NCBI GenBank assembly: GCA_015055545.1
Contig: SVHY01000021.1
Span: forward strand, 1 to 35,378
Direction of reading: 5' to 3'
Source: Clostridiales bacterium
GTDB taxonomy: Bacteria; Bacillota; Clostridia; Christensenellales; Borkfalkiaceae
Length of the DNA: 35,378 bases
The notes below the pieces were generated by a model that was not told the DNA's origin, ran no database searches, and was given only the letters and a program-made list of their open reading frames with translations. Both the position numbers and the translations under genes were made by a program. Within the stretch, counting starts at the first letter, position 1. Each line of letters begins with the position of its first letter. This document shows positions 10,401-17,271 of this stretch, piece after piece.

Positions 10401-11522
10401 CTTTAAATACAAGTTTTCAATCGTTTTGGTATTGACGAAATACCGTCCGTTCATCTCGTATTCGACGAATTGATCTATGTAAATATCCGTAAGCGCGGAA
10501 CAGTTTGCAAATACCTGTGAATCCAGCTCTAACACGCTGTATTTATCGCCCGTGAGTTTTACGGACGCGAGCGCGTCGCAATAATTGAACGCGCCTAAGC
10601 CTATTTCTTCCAAGTTGTTGGCGGAAAAAGATTGCAAAGAAGAACATTCGGCAAACGCATACGCGCCGATCGTAACGTTGTCCTTAATTTCCACCTTTTC
10701 CAAATTCGTACAACCACGGAACGCGTTGAGTCCAATCCGTACGCCGCCTTCAATCACGACCTCTTCCAAAATTTCGTTGTACATAAACGCTGCTTCCGCG
10801 ATTTGATAAACGGGGTGTCCGTCTACGCTGTTGGGAATCACGATAGAATCGCCGCCCAAGCCCACGTATCCGACGATATTCACGGGCGCGTCCGCAGACC
10901 TGTCTTCTTGGTCTACGAACTCGTATTCTATATTATTAAGGAAGAAAGATTCTTCGTCGTCTTTGAATTTGTTCAAATGCACGACCGACGCTATCGCCCC
11001 GCAAATCAACGTAACGGCTGAAATTACGCCCACGATAGCGGGAATACCGAACTTGCGGCGTTGCACGCTAACGCCCTCTTCGCCCACTTCTTTTTGGATA
11101 CTTTCTCTATCGATAGGCTGTTTCTTTTTGCGTTTTTCGTACGTAACGTAGACGTCGTTCTCACCCAAGCAATAAGCGAAATTGCCGTATTCCGCGCGTA
11201 CGATCTTTAAACGGAAATCAATACACGAGCGGTGCAGTTCCACGTTATTCTTTAAGATAAACTTACCCTTTTTAAACGCCAAGTCTTTAATCGTTTTATT
11301 TGCCGCGCCCAAAGGATTGCCGTGCGCGTCGAATTGATCAATTTGCAACGTCAAGCCCGTCAGCGTTTCGTTTCTGAGATTGTTGAAATTGAGCAGCAAA
11401 AATCTACGGCTTTTCTTACGAATAATCAAAAACCGATCAATAAGCAAAAATTCGTTGGTTTGTTTATACGAATATTCGCCTTTGGATATTACGCTGTAAC
11501 TGCGAGTTTCTTTCTCTTTCAT
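7497..11522 (-). CDS. Type II membrane protein with BspA-like LRR ectodomain
   Basis: 1341 residues. An N-terminal domain of about 155 residues with alternating hydrophobic strands and a basic patch (EKRKKKQ) is followed by one membrane helix (about 159-182), giving an N-in topology. The outside part is a long array of TpLRR/BspA repeats (LRR_5 type: IGxxAFxxCxxLxxVxLPxxLTxI) from about residue 210 to 1120. A cysteine-rich segment follows (CAHQGDQW, CRREG, CNDCGY, CTRCGYI), like those in other Clostridia surface proteins, and then a C-terminal beta-rich domain. BspA LRRs usually mediate adhesion or protein binding. Its position between a membrane protein and the GH3/AAA fusion suggests it is the external arm of the operon's complex. 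The start overlaps the preceding gene by ATGA. Confidence 0.88.
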   Translation of the reverse strand: MKEKETRSYSVISKGEYSYKQTNEFLLIDRFLIIRKKSRRFLLLNFNNLRNETLTGLTLQIDQFDAHGNPLGAANKTIKDLAFKKGKFILKNNVELHRSCIDFRLKIVRAEYGNFAYCLGENDVYVTYEKRKKKQPIDRESIQKEVGEEGVSVQRRKFGIPAIVGVISAVTLICGAIASVVHLNKFKDDEESFFLNNIEYEFVDQEDRSADAPVNIVGYVGLGGDSIVIPNSVDGHPVYQIAEAAFMYNEILEEVVIEGGVRIGLNAFRGCTNLEKVEIKDNVTIGAYAFAECSSLQSFSANNLEEIGLGAFNYCDALASVKLTGDKYSVLELDSQVFANCSALTDIYIDQFVEYEMNGRYFVNTKTIENLYLKNYNYSQYEADTGKGLSALLGESAKVKNITIGNMDDVPASFVSGCGSALETFTVKNFQGTKIGNDAFQGCPKLTTVSVSGGVSAVGDNAFNGCKKLTKFSVSGVQTIGENAFKETAITTFDASMVSSLGKFAFEHCTNLTDVGFTSSTPLTTIPERAFSTCTALQTLIVPAAVTTIEEAAFSDCAGVSQVLFTQTGLLETIGKEAFYGLKSIKTLDLPDGVISIGSGAFASCVNLRFLYIPASVQMIAEDALLSCYKLYEIENLSDTSVYALNALRVYSSAHEERMPRQKQGDFEFAYARDEWYLIEYDGLGGKVKLPESVAGEYYRIVPYMFTENETITQLTIPDAVTRIGENAFGNSGISSMQFIGESPLVLDAKAFDGNAFESVDFGEREMETLRAELFANSETLETVVLSPKTLYVANGAFANCGKLQTVTLPNGILSIGSEAFINCSSLESVQLPMSLIELGASAFENCTSIESVAFGDNLTVLGARAFYGCESLQNAFLPASLTAIAAETFANCVELSTVEFGNGLMSIGSYAFLGCEKLSYILLPSTLTFIDSGAFGGCRALHEVCNLSALPITVNDADYGEVAYNAVVVHTAAGTRLQTATVDGLVFKYATNGVCALVDYTGSATKLTLDKKSVNGRTKTYIIARYAFWGDESIKTVIVGNGVTDMRSQAFDNVGSLEEIRVSSGVSLNYEGAFSNCTNLSKMVLSATAGTVTGTTFYNQWGFSIYFEGTQSQWNNNFATKWNTLSFGMIYIYDNCAHQGDQWNYDANNNVQTPCKEYKYSVLKDATCRREGSGKTYCNDCGYEHTEIIPAYGHSYSDDVCTRCGYINNMRVTSYTLNNFKKVFTVSNTSKTPFRLFTNYDSIESTNKTANSTATLTFTAKQDMTISFTARVYGANTGALTVKAGTSTSKTLKGGSSSQSLSYTVRKGQTLTFTYTQSAADESGYAQINNMYITSLNEPY

Positions 11523-12217
11523 GCTCTATTCCACCCGGATTTTTTTGCGTTGCGGACACTTAACGCGATGACGACGGATATAATATTTACCGCAATCAAA
11601 ATCCCCGCAATCAAAAGCGTTATCAACGCGCTTTCGCCCGTTAAGATAAAGCTTTCACGGAACACGCCGCCGAAAATGTTGGCAAGGCAGACCTTTACGC
11701 TCATGATTTCCATGAGCAACGCAAAACTGCACGCCACCAAGAATTTGGCTATTTTACCCGCTTTCGCTTTTCTCACCGTACTATCGGGGAAGGTCGCGTT
11801 ATCCACTTCGTCCACTACTATCGATACGTAAGACGTTTCTTCGGGCAATTCCACCACTTTCGTATAACCGCTCTTTTCCACTAAATCTTTCACTTTCAAA
11901 ACGTCAAAAACTTTGTTGCGGTTGTTAAACAATACGATTTCATAACAGATATACGAAATATCTTTATCCAGCTTGCACATCAGTTCTTTTTTCCCGAACC
12001 GCTCCGCCAAAACGTACTGCTTAATAAATTGCCGCCATTTAAGCGCAGGCTCAAACACCATGCTCTGCCCATGCTTTTCCACGACCTTTTTAATTCCTCT
12101 GTCCGTGGGCGCTTGAATGATATGCCTAGTTTTTAAAAACAGCATAGGAAAAACGTACGCCGCAGCAAACACGCTTGCGCCGCATACAAGTATCAACAAA
12201 AAACACCAAAAAGCCAT
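11519..12217 (-). CDS. Three-helix membrane protein, first gene of the AAA/LRR operon
   Basis: 232 residues, not recognised. It has an N-terminal helix (about 2-29), a soluble region of some 125 residues rich in Lys and Glu (30-157), and two C-terminal helices (about 158-181 and 196-221) ending in a basic tail. There is no signal-peptidase site and no known catalytic motif. The start at 12217 follows AAAGGA with 7-8 nt spacing, and the promoter lies 70 nt further up. Its stop overlaps the LRR gene start by ATGA, so the two products are probably made in a fixed ratio and may interact in the membrane. Confidence 0.8.
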   Translation of the reverse strand: MAFWCFLLILVCGASVFAAAYVFPMLFLKTRHIIQAPTDRGIKKVVEKHGQSMVFEPALKWRQFIKQYVLAERFGKKELMCKLDKDISYICYEIVLFNNRNKVFDVLKVKDLVEKSGYTKVVELPEETSYVSIVVDEVDNATFPDSTVRKAKAGKIAKFLVACSFALLMEIMSVKVCLANIFGGVFRESFILTGESALITLLIAGILIAVNIISVVIALSVRNAKKSGWNRA

Positions 12218-12286
12218 ATCTTCGTCCTTTTTATACGCTATCTATAATCATTAGATTACAATACCGCATATTAAAATCCATTGTAT

Positions 12287-12315
12287 ATTATATCACAAGC
12301 GCATACCCCTGTCAA
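12287..12315 (-). promoter_or_regulatory. Perfect consensus SigmaA promoter of the AAA/GH3/LRR operon
   Basis: Reading the minus strand: TTGACA (12315-12310), 17-nt spacer, TATAAT (12292-12287). Both hexamers match the consensus fully. The leader to the ATG at 12217 is about 60 nt. No obvious operator overlaps it, so strong unregulated expression is likely. Confidence 0.85.
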
Positions 12316-12402
12316 ATGTTTTTCACAAAACGACCTTATTTTTTTACACCGAATCTTTTTTTCATTTTTTTACAAGAAAATCCGTTTTTTGCGCTCAAAC
12401 AC

Positions 12403-12431
12403 TTGAAATAACAAGAAAAACATGCTACAAT
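12403..12431 (+). promoter_or_regulatory. glyA promoter
   Basis: TTGAAA (12403-12408), 17-nt spacer, TACAAT (12426-12431), followed by the ribosome site AAAGGATG at 12451 and the glyA ATG at 12464. It diverges from the operon promoter about 90 bp away. I see no purine-type operator or riboswitch in the short leader. Confidence 0.75.
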
Positions 12432-12463
12432 ATACACAAATAAATTTTTTAAAGGATGTTATT

Positions 12464-13714
12464 ATGAACGTTAAAACTCTCTTACAACAAAACGACAAAG
12501 AGCTGTTCGACGCTATTTGCGACGAAACGAACAGACAGAGAAACAAAATCGAGCTCATCGCGTCGGAAAACTTCGTTTCCGAAACTGTGATGGAAGCCAA
12601 CGGCACGACGCTTACCAACAAGTACGCCGAAGGTTATCCCGGCAAACGCTATTATGGCGGTTGCGAACACGTTGACGTTGTGGAATCTATCGCCATCGAA
12701 CGCGCAAAGAAACTGTTCGGCGCGAACTTCGCAAACGTACAACCCCATTCGGGCGCGCAAGCGAATATGGCGGTATTCTTCGCCTTGCTTACCCCCGGTG
12801 ATACGGTTCTTTCTATGAACCTTGCGCACGGCGGGCATTTAAGCCACGGTTCGCCCGTTAATATGTCGGGTAAATATTGGAATATCGTTCCCTACGGTGT
12901 AAACGAATCGGAAAACGTTATCGATTATGAAGAAGTAAGAAGATTAGCTTTGGAATGTAAACCCAAACTTATCCTTGCCGGCGCGTCGGCGTATCCCCGC
13001 GTAATCGATTTCAAAAAATTCTCGGATATCGCAAAGGAAGTAGGCGCATACCTCATGGTGGATATGGCGCACATTGCGGGCTTGGTTGCCGCAGGGGCAC
13101 ATCCCTCCCCCGTTCCCTACGCGGACGTCGTTACCACGACTACGCATAAAACGTTGCGCGGACCTCGCGGCGGTTTGATTTTGACCAACGACGAAGAACT
13201 TGCAAAGCGTATCAATAAAGCTATCTTCCCCGGAATTCAAGGCGGTCCGCTTATGCACACCATCGCGGCAAAAGCCGTTTGTTTCCACGAAGCGTTGCAA
13301 CCTGCGTTCACGACGTATGCAAACCAAGTGGTTAAGAACGCGAAAGCGCTTGCCGATACGCTCCTTGCTGAAGGCTTTAAACTCGTTTCGGGCGGTACGG
13401 ACAACCACCTTATGCTCGTTGACCTTACGGGCATGAAAGTAGATACGGGTAAAGAAGCGGAACACCTCTTGGACGAAGTAGGTATTACCTGCAACAAGAA
13501 CGCTATCCCCTTTGATACGCAAAAACCGTTCGTAACCAGCGGTATTCGCGTAGGTACGGCTGCCGTAACGACGCGTGGATTCAAGGAAGATGATTTGGTA
13601 GAAGTCGGTAAGCTCATTTCCATGACCTTGAAAGACTTCGATAATAACAAAGACGAAGTAGCGGCGCGCGTAAAAGCGCTTTGCGAAAAATATCCCCTTT
13701 ATCCCGAAAACTAA
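12464..13714 (+). CDS. glyA: Serine hydroxymethyltransferase
   Basis: 416 residues from the ATG at 12464, the usual GlyA length. An in-frame ATG at 12422 is rejected because it lies inside the promoter and the AAAGGATG ribosome site fits 12464. The PLP enzyme interconverts serine and glycine with tetrahydrofolate in the cytoplasm and supplies one-carbon units. Family marks are LIASENFVS (31-39), YYGGCEHVD (63-71), VDMAHIAGL (199-207), and [14 protein letters not shown] (224-237), where Lys229 is the residue expected to bind PLP. Own promoter and terminator, so monocistronic. No anomaly. Confidence 0.97.
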   Translation: MNVKTLLQQNDKELFDAICDETNRQRNKIELIASENFVSETVMEANGTTLTNKYAEGYPGKRYYGGCEHVDVVESIAIERAKKLFGANFANVQPHSGAQANMAVFFALLTPGDTVLSMNLAHGGHLSHGSPVNMSGKYWNIVPYGVNESENVIDYEEVRRLALECKPKLILAGASAYPRVIDFKKFSDIAKEVGAYLMVDMAHIAGLVAAGAHPSPVPYADVVTTTTHKTLRGPRGGLILTNDEELAKRINKAIFPGIQGGPLMHTIAAKAVCFHEALQPAFTTYANQVVKNAKALADTLLAEGFKLVSGGTDNHLMLVDLTGMKVDTGKEAEHLLDEVGITCNKNAIPFDTQKPFVTSGIRVGTAAVTTRGFKEDDLVEVGKLISMTLKDFDNNKDEVAARVKALCEKYPLYPEN

Positions 13715-13730
13715 TCCAATCGATCCAACG

Positions 13731-13766
13731 AAAAAATCTCTTTGCTAGTCCGCAAAGAGATTTTTT
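13731..13766 (+). terminator. glyA terminator (bidirectional)
   Basis: 15-bp perfect stem (AAAAAATCTCTTTGC / GCAAAGAGATTTTTT) with a 6-nt loop and a T run. The flanking A and T runs let it also end transcription of the flavodoxin pseudogene from the other side. Confidence 0.9.
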
Positions 13767-13808
13767 ATTACTTGTAACATTAAATAAACCACACGATAAT
13801 AAAATTAT

Positions 13809-14400
13809 TTATACGCCTTTACCCATTTCGTAGGCTTCCAGCATAGCCTTTTTCGTCTTTATCTCGCCCGTTTCGTATGCGCCCATGCCGTAGATTACGC
13901 CCATTTCTTTTGCGCTTTCCACGCAGTCGGCATACCCCCTAAAACACGCTACCGTCGTTTCCGCGGAAGCGAGCTCTTCGTCTGCGGCAGTTACTATGTA
14001 ATAGAACTCTTTGTTCTTTACTTCCAACCAACGGGCAACCGTTCTGTCGATAACCGTTTTTAACTGTGCCGCAACGGAATAGAAATAAACGGGACTCGCC
14101 AAAACAAGTACGTCTGCGTCTATCATTTTTTGAAGCACTTCCGCCATATCGTCTTTTATCACGCATTTACCCGTCACTAAAAATTGCTTCGCATCTCAAA
14201 AGGCGTATTTTTGAGATATTTTTTGCAAGGAGGAAGCAATAATACTTAGCGTATTATAATGACGACGAGTGAAAAAGAGCCAAAAAGACGCTTTTGAGAC
14301 GGGTTCGCATTATATTGTCTTGGTTAAATTCATTACACAGCGTATCCGAATTCCCGCCCTTGCGCGGACTTCCTGATAAAATCAAAACCTTTTTACGCAT
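13809..14400 (-). pseudogene. Flavodoxin-fold NAD(P)H oxidoreductase gene broken in its first third
   Basis: The ATG at 14400 opens a proper N-terminus, MRKKVLILSGSPRKGGNSDT, with the FMN-phosphate loop SGSPRKGGNSDT of the NADPH-dependent FMN reductase family. After about 25 codons (near 14326) the reading changes to unrelated sequence and stops at 14254. The rest of the protein resumes near 14177 (GKCVIKDDM, then the FMN-site motif LASPVYFYS) and runs to 13809. The roughly 33 codons expected between, with the usual CxGC cysteines, are missing, replaced by about 150 nt of palindrome-rich DNA. The remaining 122-codon frame has no good start and lacks the phosphate loop, so it is almost surely non-functional. 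Confidence 0.8.
14183..14300. repeat. Palindrome-rich insert (MITE- or REP-like candidate)
   Basis: Contains nested inverted repeats: ATTGCTTC (14183-14190) with GAAGCAAT (14233-14240), ATCTCAAAA (14193-14201) with TTTTTGAGAT (14208-14217), TAATAC (14240-14245) with GTATTA (14251-14256), and an outer pair ATCTCAAAAGGCGT (14193-14206) with ACGCTTTTGAGAC (14288-14300). It has no coding potential. It sits where the flavodoxin gene lost its middle. A small non-autonomous element is the likeliest explanation, but no second copy is present in the window. Confidence 0.5.
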
Positions 14401-14436
14401 AATATTCACCAACCTTTTTGTTTTATTCTTGACTAT

Positions 14437-14465
14437 ATTATAACATATCTTTTTAGAAATAGCAA
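14437..14465 (-). promoter_or_regulatory. Promoter of the broken flavodoxin gene
   Basis: Minus strand: TTGCTA (14465-14460), 17-nt spacer, TATAAT (14442-14437). The ATG at 14400 follows with GGTTGGTGA just before it. The promoter still looks active although the gene is broken. Confidence 0.65.
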
Positions 14466-14507
14466 TGTTTTTACTGGAAATAATCCGTTTCGGCTATATC
14501 GTTATAC

Positions 14508-14536
14508 TTGACTTTTCGGATAATACGTGTTAAAAT
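14508..14536 (+). promoter_or_regulatory. Host promoter of the disrupted tRNA-Arg(CCU)
   Basis: TTGACT (14508-14513), 17-nt spacer, TAAAAT (14531-14536). Predicted start near 14543, just before the tRNA 5' half at 14547. With the host tRNA split, this promoter now points into the element and towards its own tRNA at 14724. Confidence 0.8.
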
Positions 14537-14546
14537 ACTATCAAAC

Positions 14547-14585
14547 GTTTCCGTAGCGTAACGGGATAACGCAGCTGCCTCCTAA
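14547..14585 (+). pseudogene. 5' half of host tRNA-Arg(CCU), split by integration
   Basis: Acceptor strand GTTTCCG, then TA, D-stem GCGT/ACGC, anticodon 5' strand GCTGC, and the loop CTCCTAA with anticodon CCT. After the loop the sequence no longer folds as a tRNA. The missing part is found at 26486-26529: GTTTCCG pairs along its full length with CGGGAAC there (one G-T pair). Rejoined, the halves make a standard tRNA, with one mismatch in the anticodon stem (T29 opposite C41). Confidence 0.85.
14579..14585. other. attL core (CTCCTAA, anticodon loop)
   Basis: The 7 nt CTCCTAA are shared with 26486-26492 and coincide with tRNA positions 32-38. Anticodon-loop crossover with a 7-nt overlap is a known habit of one group of tyrosine integrases. 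Left of the core is host DNA, right of it element DNA. Confidence 0.8.
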
Positions 14586-14679
14586 ACGCTTGGTCTATCC
14601 GTCTAATATACCTAAAATCAATGCTTTTTATGGTAAAAACGGGTAAAAATAGCCACTTTTTAAGACTTAAAAAGTTTTA

Positions 14680-14700
14680 GGAATAATTTTAGGAATAAAA
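14680..14700. repeat. Candidate integrase arm-type sites, left end
   Basis: GGAATAATTTT (14680-14690) and GGAATAAAA (14692-14700) side by side. GGAATAATTTT recurs at 14857-14867, and the same pair in opposite order is at 26323-26344 near the right end. Short repeats inside both ends of an integrated element fit arm-binding sites for the integrase N-terminal domain. Confidence 0.45.
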
Positions 14701-14723
14701 ATAAAATAAATTTAATCCATTTT

Positions 14724-14798
14724 GGTTCCTTAGTTAAATGGATATAACAAGCCCCTCCTAAGGGCTAGTTGTGGGTTCGATTCCCGCAGGGACTACCA
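14724..14798 (+). tRNA. tRNA-Arg(CCU) carried by the element
   Basis: 75 nt, CCA encoded. Acceptor GGTTCCT/AGGGACT (two G-T pairs), D-stem GTTA/TAAC, anticodon stem AGCCC/GGGCT with loop CTCCTAA, T-stem GTGGG/CCCGC with loop TTCGATT, 4-nt variable loop. It differs from the split host tRNA in most stem bases, so it is not a local copy. It reads AGG codons and would replace the function the insertion destroyed. I find no convincing promoter between 14586 and 14723, so transcription probably comes from the host promoter at 14508. Confidence 0.95.
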
Positions 14799-14825
14799 AA
14801 AAAACCACATTTTTTGTGGTTTTTT
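14799..14825 (+). terminator. Terminator of the element tRNA
   Basis: AAAAAACCACA / TGTGGTTTTTT stem with a short T loop, directly after the CCA end. Confidence 0.85.
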
Positions 14826-14891
14826 ACTATTTTTAGGGCAAAAATCGGTCGTTTTTGGAATAATTTTCAACTATTCCACTATATCCACCCA

Positions 14892-14941
14892 CATATTAAG
14901 TTGAGATACTTTTCTTAATATGCTATAATAATATAAAGGAG
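14892..14941 (+). promoter_or_regulatory. Promoter and probable operator of the HEPN-like gene
   Basis: TTGAGA (14901-14906), 17-nt spacer, TATAAT (14924-14929), then AAAGGAG (14935-14941) 6 nt before the ATG. A perfect 9-bp inverted repeat, CATATTAAG (14892-14900) and CTTAATATG (14914-14922), brackets the -35 box, so a dimeric repressor bound there would block the promoter. Confidence 0.7.
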
Positions 14942-14947
14942 ACTGTT

Positions 14948-15433
14948 ATGAGCCAAAACATACCCGAAGAAACAATGAAAAAAGTAGAATTACTTTGGAC
15001 AAAAGTAGGCTTTGTTGTACAACTTTCCCAAATGGTTGAATACAACTTGGCTAATATTCTTGGATTTGATGAAATATTAAAAAAGTTTGACGATGAAAAA
15101 CCATTATCTAAAAAAATATATGACAAAGCGGTAAAGAAGGCAAATTCGCTTTATAAAAAACTTTCAAAGCGCCCTTTAGGAAAAATTCTTGAACAGGCTG
15201 AAAAAGTCAAATTCTTTACGGAAGATGGTCTTAAACTTCTATCTGAAGCTTGCGAAAAACGAAATTTTGTTATTCATCATTTATTCCGTGAAGATTTGTT
15301 CAAAGGATACGTTGATACTCAACCTGAATATTATTACGAAACTGTTGAAGAAACCATAGGAATATTACACGAAATAAACGAGCAATTAGTCGAAATATTC
15401 AAGCAACAGAAACAAGAATATTGGATGTTATAA
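14948..15433 (+). CDS. HEPN-like helical protein, candidate RNase toxin
   Basis: 161 residues, almost all helical and charged. The segment EKRNFVIHHLF holds R105-N106 and H110, which fits the R-polar-x3-H motif of HEPN ribonucleases. The N-terminal stretch LLWTKVGFVVQLSQMVEYNL resembles the first helix of such small all-helical domains. No nucleotidyltransferase partner is adjacent. It is the only plus-strand protein gene of the element, with its own strong promoter, inverted-repeat operator and terminator, and so is controlled separately from the integrase and defence modules. It could be an abortive-infection or element-maintenance toxin. The HEPN call is motif-based; a related non-catalytic helical family is possible. 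Confidence 0.75.
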   Translation: MSQNIPEETMKKVELLWTKVGFVVQLSQMVEYNLANILGFDEILKKFDDEKPLSKKIYDKAVKKANSLYKKLSKRPLGKILEQAEKVKFFTEDGLKLLSEACEKRNFVIHHLFREDLFKGYVDTQPEYYYETVEETIGILHEINEQLVEIFKQQKQEYWML

Positions 15434-15439
15434 AAGACA

Positions 15440-15477
15440 AGGGATACCCACAATCAAGTGAGTATCCCAATTTTTTA
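15440..15477 (+). terminator. Terminator between the HEPN-like gene and integrase
   Basis: GGGATAC/GTATCCC stem extended by CCAC/GTGA, 6-nt loop, T run. It ends HEPN-gene transcripts and lies just before the integrase stop codon. Confidence 0.85.
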
Positions 15478-15480
15478 TTC

Positions 15481-16899
15481 CTAAAATAGGTTATTTAGTG
15501 CATTTAACGCCTTTTCTTGCGTGTCGGGGATAAAGTGACTGTAAACCTGTAAGGTAATGGTTGAGTCGCTATGTCCCATATACTTGCTAACCGTTTGCAA
15601 CGGAACGTTTTGCGATAACAATAAACTGCAATACGTGTGGCGTAGCCCGTGACAACAAACTCGTTTGAAACCTTTTTCGTCTTGAAACTTTTTCAGCCAA
15701 CCGCCAACTGTATGTGGATATACAGGTTCACGGCAGATGTTGACGGCAAAATAGTATTCGTCCACGTTGCTATCAAAATCATCATCTATAATTCTAAACC
15801 ACTCACGGTACTCCTTCAAATCGTCAATTAAAGGCGTTGGAAGGGGTATATCTCGCGCGGAAGTCTTTGTCTTGGGTTCTTTTTCATAGATTCCGTAACC
15901 TTTCGCCACAAGCCGATTTCTGCGAATATGTACTACTTGCTTGTCAAAATCAATATCCGACCATCGTAGTCCGTTAAGTTCGCCTGCACGCACGCCTGTA
16001 AGCAACATAAACTTTATCGGCACACGCTTGTAAATCAAATCTTCGGGAAGTTCGTCAAGCGCCTTCATAAATTCTTGCGCTTCGGCTATTGAATAAACTT
16101 CCTTTTCGTTTACGGGGCGAAGCGACGAATTGCTATTGCCCGAACCTACTTTTGTGGCACATACGGGATTTTTTGTTATCCAATCGTAACGCACGGCTTC
16201 GTTAAATACAGTTCTGAGCAATCTTCTATAACCTTTAATGGTTTCGGCTGAATAACCTTTATTTCGTTCGTTAGGCTTAAAATACTCGTCAAAATCAAGG
16301 TTGTGAATTTCGCAAATTTTTTGTGCCGTTTCACGAACTATGTAATTGCCTTTCTTTTTAAGTCCATAAGACGAGCAACGGGTTATCACGCCGTCTCTTG
16401 CGAGCGCTCTAAAACTTATAGACTTTGGCAAATCTTTTTTAAGACAAACGGTGTTGTCTTGCTTGCCGTTTTTCTGCTCAAAACTGTTTAGGAACATTTG
16501 AACGTGTCTAACCGTAATCTCGCTTACAGGTTTATCCGAAAGTCTATTATTCTTTAAGTAGTCGCTAAATTTTTTGGTAATTCCAATGCCTCTTAAGTAG
16601 TAATTTATCGACCAATTCTTTTTAACGCTTTCAAGCCACTCGGTTGCAAGTTCGTCAAAGGTTAAAACTTTTAATTTCTTAACGTCCGTTTTCAGTTCGT
16701 AAGCCTTTGCAAGTTCTTCTTCAAACTCAATGGCACATTTTTCTACGTATTTATGGAACTTGGCAGGGGTAAGGTCGTTATCATTTTTGACTAATTTATA
16801 GCAAACCTTTTGCTTGTCTGTTTCAGGGTCTCTGCCAAGCGCTTGTATCTTTGCTTTTAATTTTCCTTTTTTATCCGTGCTTATTTTGAAATAAGCCAT
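15481..16899 (-). CDS. int: Tyrosine recombinase (integrase) of the element
   Basis: 472 residues, longer than the common 380-400 for this family. The catalytic set is complete: Arg304 (TGVRAGELNGLRW), Lys in KTKTSARDIPL, His417 and Arg420 (HGLRHTYCSLLL), His443 (MGHSDS) and the nucleophile Tyr453 (LQVYSH). The N-terminal 75 residues hold a basic AP2-like arm-binding region, followed by a core-binding domain from about 78. That domain carries an unusual insert (about 152-218, KSISFRALARDGVITR) that reads like a small HTH. It is preceded by AAGGAGG and 11 nt from the HTH gene. Predicted to integrate and excise the element at the tRNA anticodon loop. Confidence 0.95.
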   Translation of the reverse strand: MAYFKISTDKKGKLKAKIQALGRDPETDKQKVCYKLVKNDNDLTPAKFHKYVEKCAIEFEEELAKAYELKTDVKKLKVLTFDELATEWLESVKKNWSINYYLRGIGITKKFSDYLKNNRLSDKPVSEITVRHVQMFLNSFEQKNGKQDNTVCLKKDLPKSISFRALARDGVITRCSSYGLKKKGNYIVRETAQKICEIHNLDFDEYFKPNERNKGYSAETIKGYRRLLRTVFNEAVRYDWITKNPVCATKVGSGNSNSSLRPVNEKEVYSIAEAQEFMKALDELPEDLIYKRVPIKFMLLTGVRAGELNGLRWSDIDFDKQVVHIRRNRLVAKGYGIYEKEPKTKTSARDIPLPTPLIDDLKEYREWFRIIDDDFDSNVDEYYFAVNICREPVYPHTVGGWLKKFQDEKGFKRVCCHGLRHTYCSLLLSQNVPLQTVSKYMGHSDSTITLQVYSHFIPDTQEKALNALNNLF

Positions 16900-16910
16900 T
16901 ATAATCCTCC

Positions 16911-17087
16911 TTAATCGTTATTTATGTAATTCAAAAGACTTTCCACATCAACTAAAATTTTATTGCCTACTTTTACGTTTCTAACTTTATTTTCTTTACA
17001 CCAAGTTCTAATGGCGTGTAGGGTAACAGCTGTGTCTTTGTCATCTTTTTGAATTAACTCTAATGCTTTTCTTACACTTCTAAGCAA
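16911..17087 (-). CDS. Small HTH protein, excisionase-like
   Basis: 58 residues if started at the TTG at 17087 (MLRSVRKALELIQ...). I choose this over the ATG at 17102 because GGAGGAAAT ends 8 nt before the TTG, whereas the ATG is part of that ribosome site. The sequence (DTAVTLHAIRTWCKENKVRNVKVGNKILVD) is a winged HTH of the Xis/MerR-like type (DUF6462-like in appearance) that usually precedes integrases in Firmicutes elements. Likely a recombination directionality factor or regulator of int. Upstream (17103-17271) I see no clear promoter. Confidence 0.8.
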   Translation of the reverse strand: MLRSVRKALELIQKDDKDTAVTLHAIRTWCKENKVRNVKVGNKILVDVESLLNYINND

Positions 17088-17271
17088 TATAATTTCCTCC
17101 ATAAAGTTGGAGTATCGGGATTTCTCCGTTTTTCTTCGATGCCTAACATATATTCTCAATGGCAATCCCCGAAGCTATATTCTTAGTAAAAACAACGTTT
17201 GCTTCCTATTTCATTAAACTTATTTCTATATTACTTCTCCTTTTGAAGTCAAACGGGTTTATATGCAGTAG

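Noticed and set aside
12422-12463. Upstream in-frame start of glyA
   Set aside because: Lies on the -10 box; the Shine-Dalgarno and family length support the ATG at 12464.
13809-14177. Stand-alone 122-residue flavoprotein gene
   Set aside because: Starts at a GTG without ribosome site and lacks the FMN phosphate loop, which is found on a separated piece at 14326-14400.
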